DNA from: Novosphingobium sp. PC22D
GTDB lineage: Bacteria; Pseudomonadota; Alphaproteobacteria; Sphingomonadales; Sphingomonadaceae
Reading direction: 5' to 3'
Assembly: GCF_002556635.1 (NCBI RefSeq)
Contig: NZ_MWMO01000017.1
Location: forward strand, 1-64,000
Length of the DNA: 64,000 nt
Shown in pieces: positions 32,638 to 40,859 of the stretch. The notes under the pieces were generated by a model. It was not told the origin of the DNA. It saw only the letters and a program-made list of their open reading frames with translations, and made no database searches. Every line of letters begins with the position of its first letter. Position 1 is the stretch's first letter. A program made the translations under genes and the position numbers.

Positions 32638-33822
32638 CTAGAATGCGGCAATGCCAGTGAGTGCTCGACCAAGGATGAGCGCGTGCACATCGTGCGTGCC
32701 TTCATAGGTGTTGACGGTTTCCAGATTCACCATGTGCCGCATGACTTGATATTCATCGCTGATGCCATTACCGCCGTGCATGTCTCGGGCATGGCGCGCA
32801 ATATCAAGCGATTTTCCGACATTGTTACGCTTGACGAGAGAGACCATCTCCGGCGCGAACCTGCCTTCATCCATTAGGCGGCCGACACGCAATGAGGCTT
32901 GCAACCCTAGCGCAATGTCTGTTTGCATATCGGCGAGCTTCTTTTGATAGAGTTGGTTGGAGGCAAGCGGCTTTCCAAACTGGTGCCGATCAAGCCCATA
33001 TTGGCGGGCTGCGTGCATGCAATATTCTGCTGCGCCGAGCGCTCCCCAACTGATCCCATAGCGTGCGCGGTTTAGGCAATCGAAGGGGCCCTTGAGACCC
33101 TGGACCCCGGGGAGCAAGGCTTCTTCGTCAACCTCAACCTCATCCATCACGATCATGCCGGTGGTCGAGGCGCGCAGGCTGAGCTTGCCCTCGATCTTGG
33201 GAGCGGAAAGCCCCTTCAGGCCCTTTTCAAGCACGAAGCCGCAAATGGCCCCATCATGTGCTTCGCTCTTTGCCCAGACGACAAAGACGTCGGCGAAAGG
33301 AGCATTCGAAATCCATGTTTTGATGCCGGAAAGGACATAGCCACCATCAATCCTCTTCGCGATTGTGCGCATGCCCGCAGGATCAGATCCCGCATCAGGT
33401 TCTGTCAGGCCGAAGCAGCCGATCAGCGAGCCTGCGGCTAGGCCAGGCAGATATTTAAACCGCTGTTCCTCCGAGCCGAAAGCAAAAATCGGATACATGA
33501 CGAGCGAGCTTTGCACCGATGCCATTGACCGATAGCCCGAATCCACGCGCTCAATCTCGCGCGCGATCAGACCGTAGGAGACATAGCCAGCTCCAGCACC
33601 GCCATAAGACTGTGGGATCGTCGCTCCAAGCAAGCCGGCTTGTCCCATGAGTGGAAACAACTCTGCTGCATCCAGCTCTTCGCGGAAGGCATTGATGACC
33701 CGGGGCTGAAGTTCGCCTTGCGCGAAGCCATGAGCCGCATCATGCACCATTCGTTCTTCTTCAGTCAGTTGATCGTCAAAGTTGAAGGGATCGCTCCAAT
33801 CAAACCGTGCCATCTCGATCAT
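32638..33822 (-). CDS. gcdH: glutaryl-CoA dehydrogenase
   Basis: This is a 394-residue ACAD oxidising and decarboxylating glutaryl-CoA to crotonyl-CoA. Motifs match GcdH closely: FNFDDQLTEEERMVHDAA-type start, SGYRSMASVQSSLVMYPI, GCFGLTEPDAGSDPAGM with the family Arg in MRTIAK, RARYGISWGALGAAE and the catalytic Glu in VNTYEGTHDVHALILGRA. I use the ATG at 33822; GTG 33831 and ATG 33813 are in frame. It is alone on the minus strand, convergent with the island. Dicarboxylyl-CoA chemistry fits with the methylsuccinyl-CoA dehydrogenase-like enzyme next door. Confidence 0.93.
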   Translation of the reverse strand: MIEMARFDWSDPFNFDDQLTEEERMVHDAAHGFAQGELQPRVINAFREELDAAELFPLMGQAGLLGATIPQSYGGAGAGYVSYGLIAREIERVDSGYRSMASVQSSLVMYPIFAFGSEEQRFKYLPGLAAGSLIGCFGLTEPDAGSDPAGMRTIAKRIDGGYVLSGIKTWISNAPFADVFVVWAKSEAHDGAICGFVLEKGLKGLSAPKIEGKLSLRASTTGMIVMDEVEVDEEALLPGVQGLKGPFDCLNRARYGISWGALGAAEYCMHAARQYGLDRHQFGKPLASNQLYQKKLADMQTDIALGLQASLRVGRLMDEGRFAPEMVSLVKRNNVGKSLDIARHARDMHGGNGISDEYQVMRHMVNLETVNTYEGTHDVHALILGRALTGIAAF

Positions 33823-34239
33823 AAATTCCACTCGTCATATGATATCATTCGGTTCAGATGCAGTAATGGCGAGGAGTTCTTCAAGCGTTACCGCGAACCT
33901 TGTGAGTTGGACAAATCCCGAAAGTGAAACAATCCACGCAAATACCCGCATGCGGTTGTAGCGAGCTGAAATTCCCCCGAAGGCTACCCTGCCGAGCATA
34001 AGGCCAACCGGGCCAGCGAGGAAAACTGGGCCAAAAGCGCTTTTGTCGAGCAGCGAAGCGGAACCGAACACCAGTGCAATCAAGCGATAAATTGCGCGTC
34101 GTAGCCATAGATAACGACGACTATCCAACACAAGGTGCGTCCTCACTATGGCGACTGGCTATCCGCATACTCCTTTGGCGTCGCACCAAGTTCAGCCATA
34201 GGAACCCTGTTAATCTTTCTCGCCCATTTTGATTTAAGT
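33823..34239 (-). other. 417-bp intergenic stretch without a supported gene
   Basis: The stretch lies between gcdH and the cytochrome c gene and looks less GC-rich than its surroundings. One minus-strand frame (33835-34146) is open for 103 codons from a GTG but lacks a ribosome site and any recognisable motif. Another frame ends in ELGATPKEYAD near 34170, which could be a decayed C-terminus of some protein. I see no terminator or repeat. It may mark a junction between two catabolic blocks. Confidence 0.4.
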
Positions 34240-34605
34240 TTACGGTGTTTTGTTTTTGGCGGGTTGAGCCTTCGCGGGGGGAAGCTTCTGCGCCATGATG
34301 TGATCGTAGATCTGCTTGATTTCCGTGTCCGACAATTCGGTCGGGCGGAACGGCGGCATTTCGATCAGGCCCTGGCGAACGACCGAATGTAGGTAATCGT
34401 AATCTAAGTCCTTGCGACCGATGAGCGAAGGCACCGGAGCACCTTTTTCGGCCAGCAGCATGGTGCCACCGTGGCCCGGGCCGGGGTTGTGGCAACCTGC
34501 GCAGTAACGCTCATAATTCTCCGCGCCATCCGCGACCACTTCGCCTTGCTTGGACGAACAGGCGCCAAGAGTGGCGAGGAGCGAAAGGACGAGGAGCTTG
34601 TTCAT
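34240..34605 (-). CDS. lipoprotein c-type cytochrome (PchC-like electron acceptor)
   Basis: This 121-residue monoheme cytochrome c has a lipoprotein signal (LLATLGAC, lipid Cys C16), heme motif CAGCH at 35-39 and a probable axial Met M83 in IEMPPF. The tail LPPAKAQPAKNKTP is low complexity. It would sit membrane-anchored in the periplasm and take electrons from the flavoprotein subunits upstream, as PchC does for 4-cresol methylhydroxylase; PchC itself is soluble, so the lipid anchor is a difference. GGAGG lies 4 nt before the ATG at 34605. It is the last gene of the eight-gene unit. Confidence 0.85.
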   Translation of the reverse strand: MNKLLVLSLLATLGACSSKQGEVVADGAENYERYCAGCHNPGPGHGGTMLLAEKGAPVPSLIGRKDLDYDYLHSVVRQGLIEMPPFRPTELSDTEIKQIYDHIMAQKLPPAKAQPAKNKTP

Positions 34606-34636
34606 TGTACCTCCGCAGGCATGGCGACGCATCGGC

Positions 34637-36103
34637 TCAGACCGAGGCAAAGATCGAGTTGGGATCGAGCGCCTGCTTGACCCGCGCATGCAGGGCCGAG
34701 CGGCCACCCTTTTCATAGGTCTTGGCAACCGCCGCCCCCAGCCCGGGGTCGGTCAGGATCTGGCCGAAGCCGGCCTCGGCCTGCGCGGCGATCAGGGCTT
34801 CGGCGCAATTCTTGGCCCGTGCCGCATCCTCGCCCTTCCCGGCGGCATGGGACAGTACTTGGCGATGGTTGGCCGAACGCCAGATCGCGGTGGTTTCGCC
34901 AACGAAGTCGAAGCCGTTCTTGGCACAGATATCGCGCGACAGTTCATAAAGCTTGACGGCTTCCTCGCCATCCACAGGGCTGACCGGGTTGACCGTAAGC
35001 GCCATATCGCCGCTCCAGCCCGCGGTCCTGGCCGGGGGATCGGTCACGACGCCGGTCATCGAGCCCATCCGCCATGCCCACAGCTTGGGATCCACGCCCT
35101 TGCCATCGACGATGACCCTGGCGCCGCTGATCGACGAAAACGCGCCCTTGACCATGTCCCACAGGATCGCGACGTTGTCTGGCAACCCATAGAGCGAGCC
35201 GTAGAGGTTCCAGTAGCCAAGGCCGAGTGATTCGCCCGCGGCTTTGACCGCGCTCGCCGCCATCGGCCCCTGGCCTTCAAAGTCGGCGCGGCGCTTGCCG
35301 AGCAGGGCCGCTTCGTGAAGCGCATTGCCCACCGCGACGCCATTGGCCACCACCATGTTGAGCTTGAGTGGCCCGAGCACATCCAGCAATGGGCCAAGAT
35401 CGTCCTCTTTGGGAACCGCGACCATGAAGGTCTGGTGCGCCGGAGGCTGCGGCATCATCCACATCCCGACCTTGGTCACTACCCCGAAATCGGACTGGGT
35501 GAACAGCCCATCAACCCACGGGCCATAGCCGAACTTGAACAGCTGCCAGCAGGTGCTCTTGGGCATGGCACCCATGCCGGTTCGCACCATCTTGCCATCA
35601 GCCAGCATCACCTCGAGCCCGCACTGCATCAGGAAGTGATCGGAATAGGGGGTGTAGCCGGGGCGCCGGTTGATGAAACTGGCGGCCACGCTTTCATCGG
35701 GATTGCCGGGAAAGTCGACCCACAGCTTAATCCCCTTTTCCTTGATGTGGGCATCGAGCTGGCGGAAGGTGACGCCCGGTTCGACCAGGCAGGTGGCCAG
35801 TTCGTCATTGACCTCGAGGACCTTGTTCATCTTCTGCAGGTCAAGCACGATCACCTTGTCCTGTACGGCTTTTTCAAGTCCGTAGGCGCCGTTGCAGACC
35901 GTCTGGACCACACCGCCGCTGGTGCGCGCGGCTTCCAGCACCCTGGCGAGCTGGGCTTCATCGGCCGGAAGCACCACGCCTGCCGGTACCATCCCCGGGG
36001 CAGCATAGCGGGCCAGGGTCTGCGGGCTGGTATCGACGGTCTCCTTGCCCAGTGCCTGGGTGAGGGTGCCGAGCGTGGCCGTCTGGCGGGCTTGATCGAT
36101 CAT
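34637..36103 (-). CDS. divergent vanillyl-alcohol-oxidase/4-cresol dehydrogenase-family subunit
   Basis: This is a 488-residue homologue of PchF-type flavoproteins. Family blocks are present (VLDLQKMNKVLEVNDELA, LVEPGVTFRQLDAHI, YTPYSDHFLMQCGLEVMLADG, FTQSDFGVVTKVGMWMMP, ALDPNSIF). However, the FAD-diphosphate loop, GNGRNFAYGG in the sister protein at 39300, is replaced here by VCNGAYGLEKAV (69-80), and the sister's RDMHHI block is WRSANHRQV. It may bind FAD poorly or have a regulatory role beside the sister. No signal peptide is seen. I start at the ATG at 36103; an earlier in-frame start at 36169 would overlap the vdcD-like gene. The cytochrome gene follows 31 nt later. Confidence 0.8.
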   Translation of the reverse strand: MIDQARQTATLGTLTQALGKETVDTSPQTLARYAAPGMVPAGVVLPADEAQLARVLEAARTSGGVVQTVCNGAYGLEKAVQDKVIVLDLQKMNKVLEVNDELATCLVEPGVTFRQLDAHIKEKGIKLWVDFPGNPDESVAASFINRRPGYTPYSDHFLMQCGLEVMLADGKMVRTGMGAMPKSTCWQLFKFGYGPWVDGLFTQSDFGVVTKVGMWMMPQPPAHQTFMVAVPKEDDLGPLLDVLGPLKLNMVVANGVAVGNALHEAALLGKRRADFEGQGPMAASAVKAAGESLGLGYWNLYGSLYGLPDNVAILWDMVKGAFSSISGARVIVDGKGVDPKLWAWRMGSMTGVVTDPPARTAGWSGDMALTVNPVSPVDGEEAVKLYELSRDICAKNGFDFVGETTAIWRSANHRQVLSHAAGKGEDAARAKNCAEALIAAQAEAGFGQILTDPGLGAAVAKTYEKGGRSALHARVKQALDPNSIFASV

Positions 36104-36116
36104 GGCGTTGGGAGCC

Positions 36117-36341
36117 TTATTGCTGGAGAATCTTGGGATAACGTTGGAGATCGCCGGCATCGACGGCAAAATCGGCCGAGCGCGCAGCAGGGTCGATCGC
36201 GCGGGCCGGTTCGCTGTCGCGCCAGGAAAAGTTGCAGGTCGGGCAGCGCAGGATCGTCCACACGACCGCGCCGTCCTGCCTGCCCTGATGATCGGTGACA
36301 GCGCCGCTCGATTTGCAGCGCCCGCAGACGGTGGTGGTCAT
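36117..36341 (-). CDS. vdcD: hydroxyarylic acid decarboxylase small subunit (VdcD-like zinc ribbon)
   Basis: This 74-residue protein has two CxxC pairs (C6/C9 and C33/C36) forming a zinc ribbon, then SWRDSEP as in VdcD/ShdD-type subunits (length about 75). These small subunits occur only with non-oxidative hydroxyarylic acid decarboxylases such as vanillate, 4-hydroxybenzoate and protocatechuate decarboxylases. The ATG overlaps the UbiD-family stop (ATGA). Its presence is the best evidence that the UbiD protein here acts on a hydroxybenzoate and not on polyprenyl-hydroxybenzoate. Confidence 0.85.
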   Translation of the reverse strand: MTTTVCGRCKSSGAVTDHQGRQDGAVVWTILRCPTCNFSWRDSEPARAIDPAARSADFAVDAGDLQRYPKILQQ

Positions 36342-37792
36342 GACAGGGCTCCCAGCTGCATTTCGCGGATCCGCTTGCTCAGGGCGTCGATCTCGTCCCC
36401 GGTTGGCGGGGTGACAAGGTGCGCTTCACCCACCGGATCGGGCGGGAGATAGCTGGTCGCGTCGATGATAAGGCGGTGCCCCTTGCCTGGGATCACTGCC
36501 GAAGGATCGATCGGAACGGCAGGCATGTTGGGCAGCACGATGATATCGTCTGCACGGGTGCGGGTCGAAAGCGCCCACATCACCTGGTTGAGATCGAACG
36601 GATCGACATCGGCATCGACCATGATCAGGTTCTTGAGGTACATCACGCCGTGCGGCGTGCTCAGCGCGCGCAGCGCGACCGTCTTGGCAAAGCCGGCCAT
36701 GCGGTTCTTGACCGAGATGATCCCGGTCAGTCCGTGCTGGTAAAGCGCGTTGACCGCGGTGACTTCGGGGAAGCTCTCGCGCAGCTGGGCATAGATCGGG
36801 GCGGAGGTGTGCAGGCCGATCAGGGTATCGTGCTCGGTCCAGCCGCGCCCGATGTAGATGTTCTCGAAGATTGGATCGCGCCGGTGGGACACCGCTGTGA
36901 CCTTGAAGATCGGCGCCTTGCGCACGCCGCTGTAGGAACCGGGAAATTCGCCGAACGGCCCTTCCAGCTCGCGTTCTCCCAGTTGCAGCTCGGCCTCGAT
37001 CACGATTTCGCTGTCGGCCAGGATGTCGATCCCGTTGCCCGATTTGGTCAGCCGCATCGGCGCGCCCATCATCGCCGAGGCATAGGAATATTCCGATTCC
37101 TCGTAGCCGATCGGGGTGGCAGCAAACACCGCAAGGCCGGGATGATTGCCCAGCATGACCGCAATCTTGAGCGGAACGCCTTCCCGTTCGGCCGCCATGA
37201 TCTGACGTCCCATGTCGTGGGAGGGGATCGTCATCAGGGTGAAACTGTCCGGCCCCTGGATCTGCAGGCGATAGATGCCGACATTCTGCTTGCCGAAATT
37301 GTCTGGATCGAGCGGATCGCGCGAGGCGACCGAGGCCTTGCCGATGTAGAAGCCGCCATCATATTCGTTGATCCGATAGACCGGGAGGACATCGTAAAGG
37401 TTGATGTCCTGTTCGATCCGGCATTCGTGCACCGGGGCCTGGGCTTCGGGAACAACGCTGATCTGCGCTTCCTGATCGCCCCAGCGGCCGGCGATCTCGA
37501 AGAACAGCTCGCGGATTGTCGTGCCTTTGGGGCGGCCCAGCAGCAGGGCGATGTTGTCCCACGAACCATGAACGCCCACCGCCAGGCGCTTGCCGGGATA
37601 GCCGGTGATGTTGTCGAACACGATCGCCGGCGCGCCGTTGGCATCGCGTGAGGCGGCAACCGCAATGTTGCGCACGCCGGGTTCGGGCATCACCGGATCG
37701 CTCCAGGTGATGGCCTGGCCCGAATCCTCGAGCAGTTCGAGGAAATCGCGCAGCGAGGAGATCGACCGGGCGCGGTTGGGAAGATCGTTCAT
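36338..37792 (-). CDS. vdcC: UbiD-family hydroxyarylic acid decarboxylase, large subunit (VdcC/AroY-like)
   Basis: This is a 484-residue prenylated-FMN-dependent (de)carboxylase. Catalytic residues are in place: R175 in GIYRLQ, and E277 and E282 in ELEGPFGEFPGSYSG, matching R173/E277/E282 of fungal Fdc1. It should remove CO2 from an aromatic acid such as 4-hydroxybenzoate, vanillate or protocatechuate; which one cannot be read. The cofactor would come from the UbiX-type enzyme encoded first in the same unit, and the small zinc-ribbon subunit follows. It begins 19 nt after the aldehyde dehydrogenase gene. Product phenol, guaiacol or catechol would feed ring cleavage elsewhere in the window (inference). 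Confidence 0.9.
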   Translation of the reverse strand: MNDLPNRARSISSLRDFLELLEDSGQAITWSDPVMPEPGVRNIAVAASRDANGAPAIVFDNITGYPGKRLAVGVHGSWDNIALLLGRPKGTTIRELFFEIAGRWGDQEAQISVVPEAQAPVHECRIEQDINLYDVLPVYRINEYDGGFYIGKASVASRDPLDPDNFGKQNVGIYRLQIQGPDSFTLMTIPSHDMGRQIMAAEREGVPLKIAVMLGNHPGLAVFAATPIGYEESEYSYASAMMGAPMRLTKSGNGIDILADSEIVIEAELQLGERELEGPFGEFPGSYSGVRKAPIFKVTAVSHRRDPIFENIYIGRGWTEHDTLIGLHTSAPIYAQLRESFPEVTAVNALYQHGLTGIISVKNRMAGFAKTVALRALSTPHGVMYLKNLIMVDADVDPFDLNQVMWALSTRTRADDIIVLPNMPAVPIDPSAVIPGKGHRLIIDATSYLPPDPVGEAHLVTPPTGDEIDALSKRIREMQLGALS

Positions 37793-37811
37793 TGCCGTTG
37801 CATCCCGCCTG

Positions 37812-39257
37812 TCAGTGTCCGCCCGCGCCCGCAGTCGCCGACTGCATCGTGACCCATTTCCATTCGGTCATGATTTCGAGATCGGCTTCGGTCCCTTCGC
37901 GGCCAAAACCCGATGCCTTGGTCCCGCCGAACGGAACGTGCGGCTCGTCGTGCAGGGTCGGCGCGTTGATGTGGACCATCCCCGCTTCGGCCCGCTGGGC
38001 AAAGGCCAGCGCCTTGTCGAGATCGCGGGTGAAGATCGAGGCGCTGAGGCCGTATTCGGTGTTGTTGGCGAGTTCGAGCGCCTCCTCGAGCGTGTCGAAC
38101 GGATAAAGCGAGGTCACCGGCCCGAAGGTCTCTTCTTCGAAGACCGTCATTTCCGACGTGACTCCACGCAGCACCGTGGCGGAACAGCAGTTCCCGTCCC
38201 ATTCGCCGCCGGCAAGTACCTCGGCGCCCTTGGCGCGGGCATCGTCGATGTGGCGGCGGACGCGGTCGCGCTGGCGCTCCGAAATGATCGGCCCCAGCAT
38301 GGTGGTCGGCTCGCGCAGTTCGCCGCTCTTGGCGCGGCCTGTCGCGGCGGCGAAAGCTTCAGCGAACTGGTCGAAGATCGACCGTTCCACATAGATCCGC
38401 GAAGCCCCCATGCAGACCTGGCCCTGGTACATGAAGATGCTGAACAGCGCGGCGTTGACCGCCTTGTCCAGATCGGCATCGGCGCAGATCACCAGCGGGC
38501 TCTTGCCGCCCAGCTCCAGCGTGTACTTCTTGAGGTTGCGGGCCGCGATTTCGGCAATGTGCTTGCCGACGCGCGAGGACCCGGTGAAGGTTATCGATGC
38601 GACCTTGGGATGGCCGGTCAGCACGTCGCCGATCTCCGCGCCATTGCCGTAGACCACGTTGAACAAGCCGTCGGGAACGCCGGCCTCCTTCCACAATTTA
38701 GCGAGCAGATCGGCGATCATTGGCGCGGATTCCGAGGGTAGCAGCACGAAGGCGTTGCCTGTGGCCAGGGCCATGGCTGACTGTTTGATCCCCTTGATCA
38801 GCGGCACGTTGAACGGGGTAATCCCGGCGACCACACCGACCGGCTGGCGCAGGCTCATGCTGAACCGCCCAAGGGTGTCCGAAGGGATCGTTTCCCCCCG
38901 AATCCGGCGCGGCACGCCGATCGCCGCGCGCAGGAAGCTGACCGCGAAGCGGGTTTCGAACCCGGCCTTGGCGATCGGCGAACCGATTTCGTCGACCAGC
39001 ACGTCGGCGAATTTGGCGGTATCGCGCTCCATGATTTCGGCGGCTTTCGCGATCCATGCTTCGCGCACGGGTGCGGGCAGATCGCGATGTTTCAGATAAG
39101 CCTGATAGGCGGTTTCGACCGCGCGGTTCACGTCATCGGCGGTGCCGGCCGGCACCCGCGAATAGACCGAATCGTCGACCGGATTGAGGTCGTCGAAGTA
39201 GGCACCGTTCGATGCGGCAACGGCGCCTCCGCCAATCCAGTGTTCAAGTTGGGTCAT
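37812..39257 (-). CDS. NAD-dependent aromatic aldehyde dehydrogenase (vanillin/4-hydroxybenzaldehyde type)
   Basis: This 481-residue ALDH has the catalytic Glu in LELGGKSPLVI and Cys in YQGQVCMGASRI. The ITPFNVPLIKGIKQSAMALATGN stretch and the ending HVPFGGTKASGFGREG are those of the benzaldehyde/vanillin dehydrogenase group. Placed between the flavoprotein and the UbiD-family decarboxylase genes, it would turn the aldehyde made by the flavoprotein into the hydroxybenzoate that the decarboxylase uses. GAGAG precedes the ATG at 39257. Context gives the substrate class; the exact aldehyde is inferred. Confidence 0.88.
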   Translation of the reverse strand: MTQLEHWIGGGAVAASNGAYFDDLNPVDDSVYSRVPAGTADDVNRAVETAYQAYLKHRDLPAPVREAWIAKAAEIMERDTAKFADVLVDEIGSPIAKAGFETRFAVSFLRAAIGVPRRIRGETIPSDTLGRFSMSLRQPVGVVAGITPFNVPLIKGIKQSAMALATGNAFVLLPSESAPMIADLLAKLWKEAGVPDGLFNVVYGNGAEIGDVLTGHPKVASITFTGSSRVGKHIAEIAARNLKKYTLELGGKSPLVICADADLDKAVNAALFSIFMYQGQVCMGASRIYVERSIFDQFAEAFAAATGRAKSGELREPTTMLGPIISERQRDRVRRHIDDARAKGAEVLAGGEWDGNCCSATVLRGVTSEMTVFEEETFGPVTSLYPFDTLEEALELANNTEYGLSASIFTRDLDKALAFAQRAEAGMVHINAPTLHDEPHVPFGGTKASGFGREGTEADLEIMTEWKWVTMQSATAGAGGH

Positions 39258-39299
39258 GGTCTCTCGATCCTTGTATTCGTCTTGCAGGCGGTCGTACGC

Positions 39300-40859
39300 T
39301 CACCCCTGGTTGCGCATCGCCTTGGGCCAGATCCCCTGCTTGCCCGGGGAAAGGATGCCGTTGGGGTCGAGCACATCCTTGAGGCGATGGTGCAAATCCC
39401 ACAGCGCCCCATCGTTGTGCTTATAGGTCTTGGCGATCTGGTCCATGAAGGCGAGGTGCGTTCGATACTCGCCAAAGCCAGCATCCGCCGCTTCGTCGAC
39501 CAGCTTGGCGAACAGATCGTAGGCTCCCTTGCGCATGACCTCGTCGGCGCGGTCGTACATGATCATCAGGATGTGGTGCATGTCGCGCCACCCCACGAGA
39601 AACTCGCCGATGTAGTCGAAACCGTAATCATGGCAGCGTTGCTTGATCAGGTTGTACTGGCTCAGCGCTTCCTTGCCGTCGGGTGCCGAGATCGGCGAGA
39701 AGTTGATATGCCCGCCGCCGCCGATCCAGTTCATGATGCTGAACTCGGTCATGTTCGGCTCGCCGCGCATGAGCTGAATTCGATAATCCCAGGCGGGATC
39801 GTTCTCGCGGCTGAGGTACAGTTTTGCGCCGGGAATGCTCATCATCGCTTCCTCGACGAGCTTCCAGTTGTTCTCGATGATCGGAGGCGGGCCGTACAGC
39901 GCGGCATAGAAGTTCCACATGCCCAGGTCATGGTCCGAAGCGATCTTCTTGCGGATCGAGTCCGGGATAGGGCCCTTGCCGTCGAAATAATGGCGGCGCG
40001 TGGTCTTGGCGGAGACTTCCCACAGGAGGTCGACCGCCACAGCGGCGTTGGGGATCACCTGGTTGATCTTCAGCGGCAGCACCGCGTCGAAGATCGCAGC
40101 AAGGTCTTCCTCGCGCTCGTAGGTGATCATGAACGGCTTGTAGCCCGGCGGTTCAGGCATCAGCCAGATGCCCATCTTGGTCACTACGCCGAAGTTGGAC
40201 TGGGTGAACATGCCGTCGAAATGCGGGCCCGCTGCATGCTTGGTGGATTGCCAGTGCGGCGATCCCTCGATTGCGCCCTGGCCGGTGCGGACGACCTGGC
40301 CATCGGCCAGAACCACTTCCATGCCACATTGCATGATGAAGTGATCGCCATAAGGCGTGTAGCCGGCACCGTGTTCGAGCGCGTTGCCCATCACGCCACC
40401 CCAGCCCGGAGCCGCCGGATCAACCCAAAGCTTGCTGCCGATCTGGCGCAAATGGCGGTGAAGCTGATAATAGGAAACGCCTGGTTCGACCAGCGCATAG
40501 CCGTATTTCTCGTTGACTTCGAGAATGCGGTTCATCCGCTTGAGGTCGAACATGACATAACCGGACTGGCGCGGGGCCGGGCCGCCATAGGCGAAATTGC
40601 GGCCGTTGCCGAATGTCCAGATCGGCAGCTGGTAAGCGTTGAATACCTTCAGCGCCTGCTGAATCTGTTCCATGTTGGCCGGTGCCACAGCAGCCGAGGG
40701 CAGCAACTCGCCATCGGCTAGCGGTGAATAGGCATCGCGGTAGGTCGACAGCGGAAGCTCATCGACAAAGACCCATTCTTTGCCGACGATCGCGGCCAGT
40801 TCGTCAAGTGCCTTGCGAAAGGTCGGGGCATCGACGCCTTGGGGCATGCGCGTGCTCAC
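39300..40859 (-). CDS. 4-cresol dehydrogenase/vanillyl-alcohol oxidase-family flavoprotein (PchF-like)
   Basis: This is a 519-residue FAD protein (PchF about 520). It has the FAD loop GNGRNFAYGG at 84-93, YTPYGDHFIMQCGMEVVLADG, FTQSNFGVVTKMGIWLMPEP, NWIGGGGHINFSP, RDMHHI and DPNGILSPGKQG. Family members oxidise the para side chain of 4-alkylphenols through a quinone methide and water addition, passing electrons to a cytochrome. The start is a GTG at 40859 whose GTGA overlaps the stop of the Tat-signal gene, with GGGAG 10 nt upstream; an ATG at 40847 is the alternative. No signal peptide is visible although its partner cytochrome is periplasmic. Confidence 0.88.
   Translation of the reverse strand: MSTRMPQGVDAPTFRKALDELAAIVGKEWVFVDELPLSTYRDAYSPLADGELLPSAAVAPANMEQIQQALKVFNAYQLPIWTFGNGRNFAYGGPAPRQSGYVMFDLKRMNRILEVNEKYGYALVEPGVSYYQLHRHLRQIGSKLWVDPAAPGWGGVMGNALEHGAGYTPYGDHFIMQCGMEVVLADGQVVRTGQGAIEGSPHWQSTKHAAGPHFDGMFTQSNFGVVTKMGIWLMPEPPGYKPFMITYEREEDLAAIFDAVLPLKINQVIPNAAVAVDLLWEVSAKTTRRHYFDGKGPIPDSIRKKIASDHDLGMWNFYAALYGPPPIIENNWKLVEEAMMSIPGAKLYLSRENDPAWDYRIQLMRGEPNMTEFSIMNWIGGGGHINFSPISAPDGKEALSQYNLIKQRCHDYGFDYIGEFLVGWRDMHHILMIMYDRADEVMRKGAYDLFAKLVDEAADAGFGEYRTHLAFMDQIAKTYKHNDGALWDLHHRLKDVLDPNGILSPGKQGIWPKAMRNQG

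Noticed and set aside
33835..34146. 103-codon minus-strand open frame between gcdH and the cytochrome gene
   Set aside because: GTG start without a ribosome site, no recognisable motif and composition unlike neighbouring genes. I left it as an intergenic stretch.
34121..34240. Minus-strand frame ending ELGATPKEYAD that resembles the C-terminus of a solute-binding protein
   Set aside because: Only about 30 residues, no start and no support from the other part of a gene. Too weak to call a pseudogene.
36419..37651. 410-codon plus-strand open frame opposite the UbiD-family gene
   Set aside because: Antisense shadow; the UbiD protein on the other strand has its three catalytic residues in place.
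36338..37792. UbiD-family protein considered as the ubiquinone-pathway decarboxylase
   Set aside because: The VdcD-like subunit and alkylphenol-operon context point to a hydroxyarylic acid decarboxylase instead.
39087..40721. Long plus-strand open frame (544 codons) opposite the PchF-like gene and aldehyde dehydrogenase
   Set aside because: It lies antisense to two genes with full catalytic motifs, and its translation is Arg/His/Asp-rich without domains: a shadow of GC-rich codon usage.
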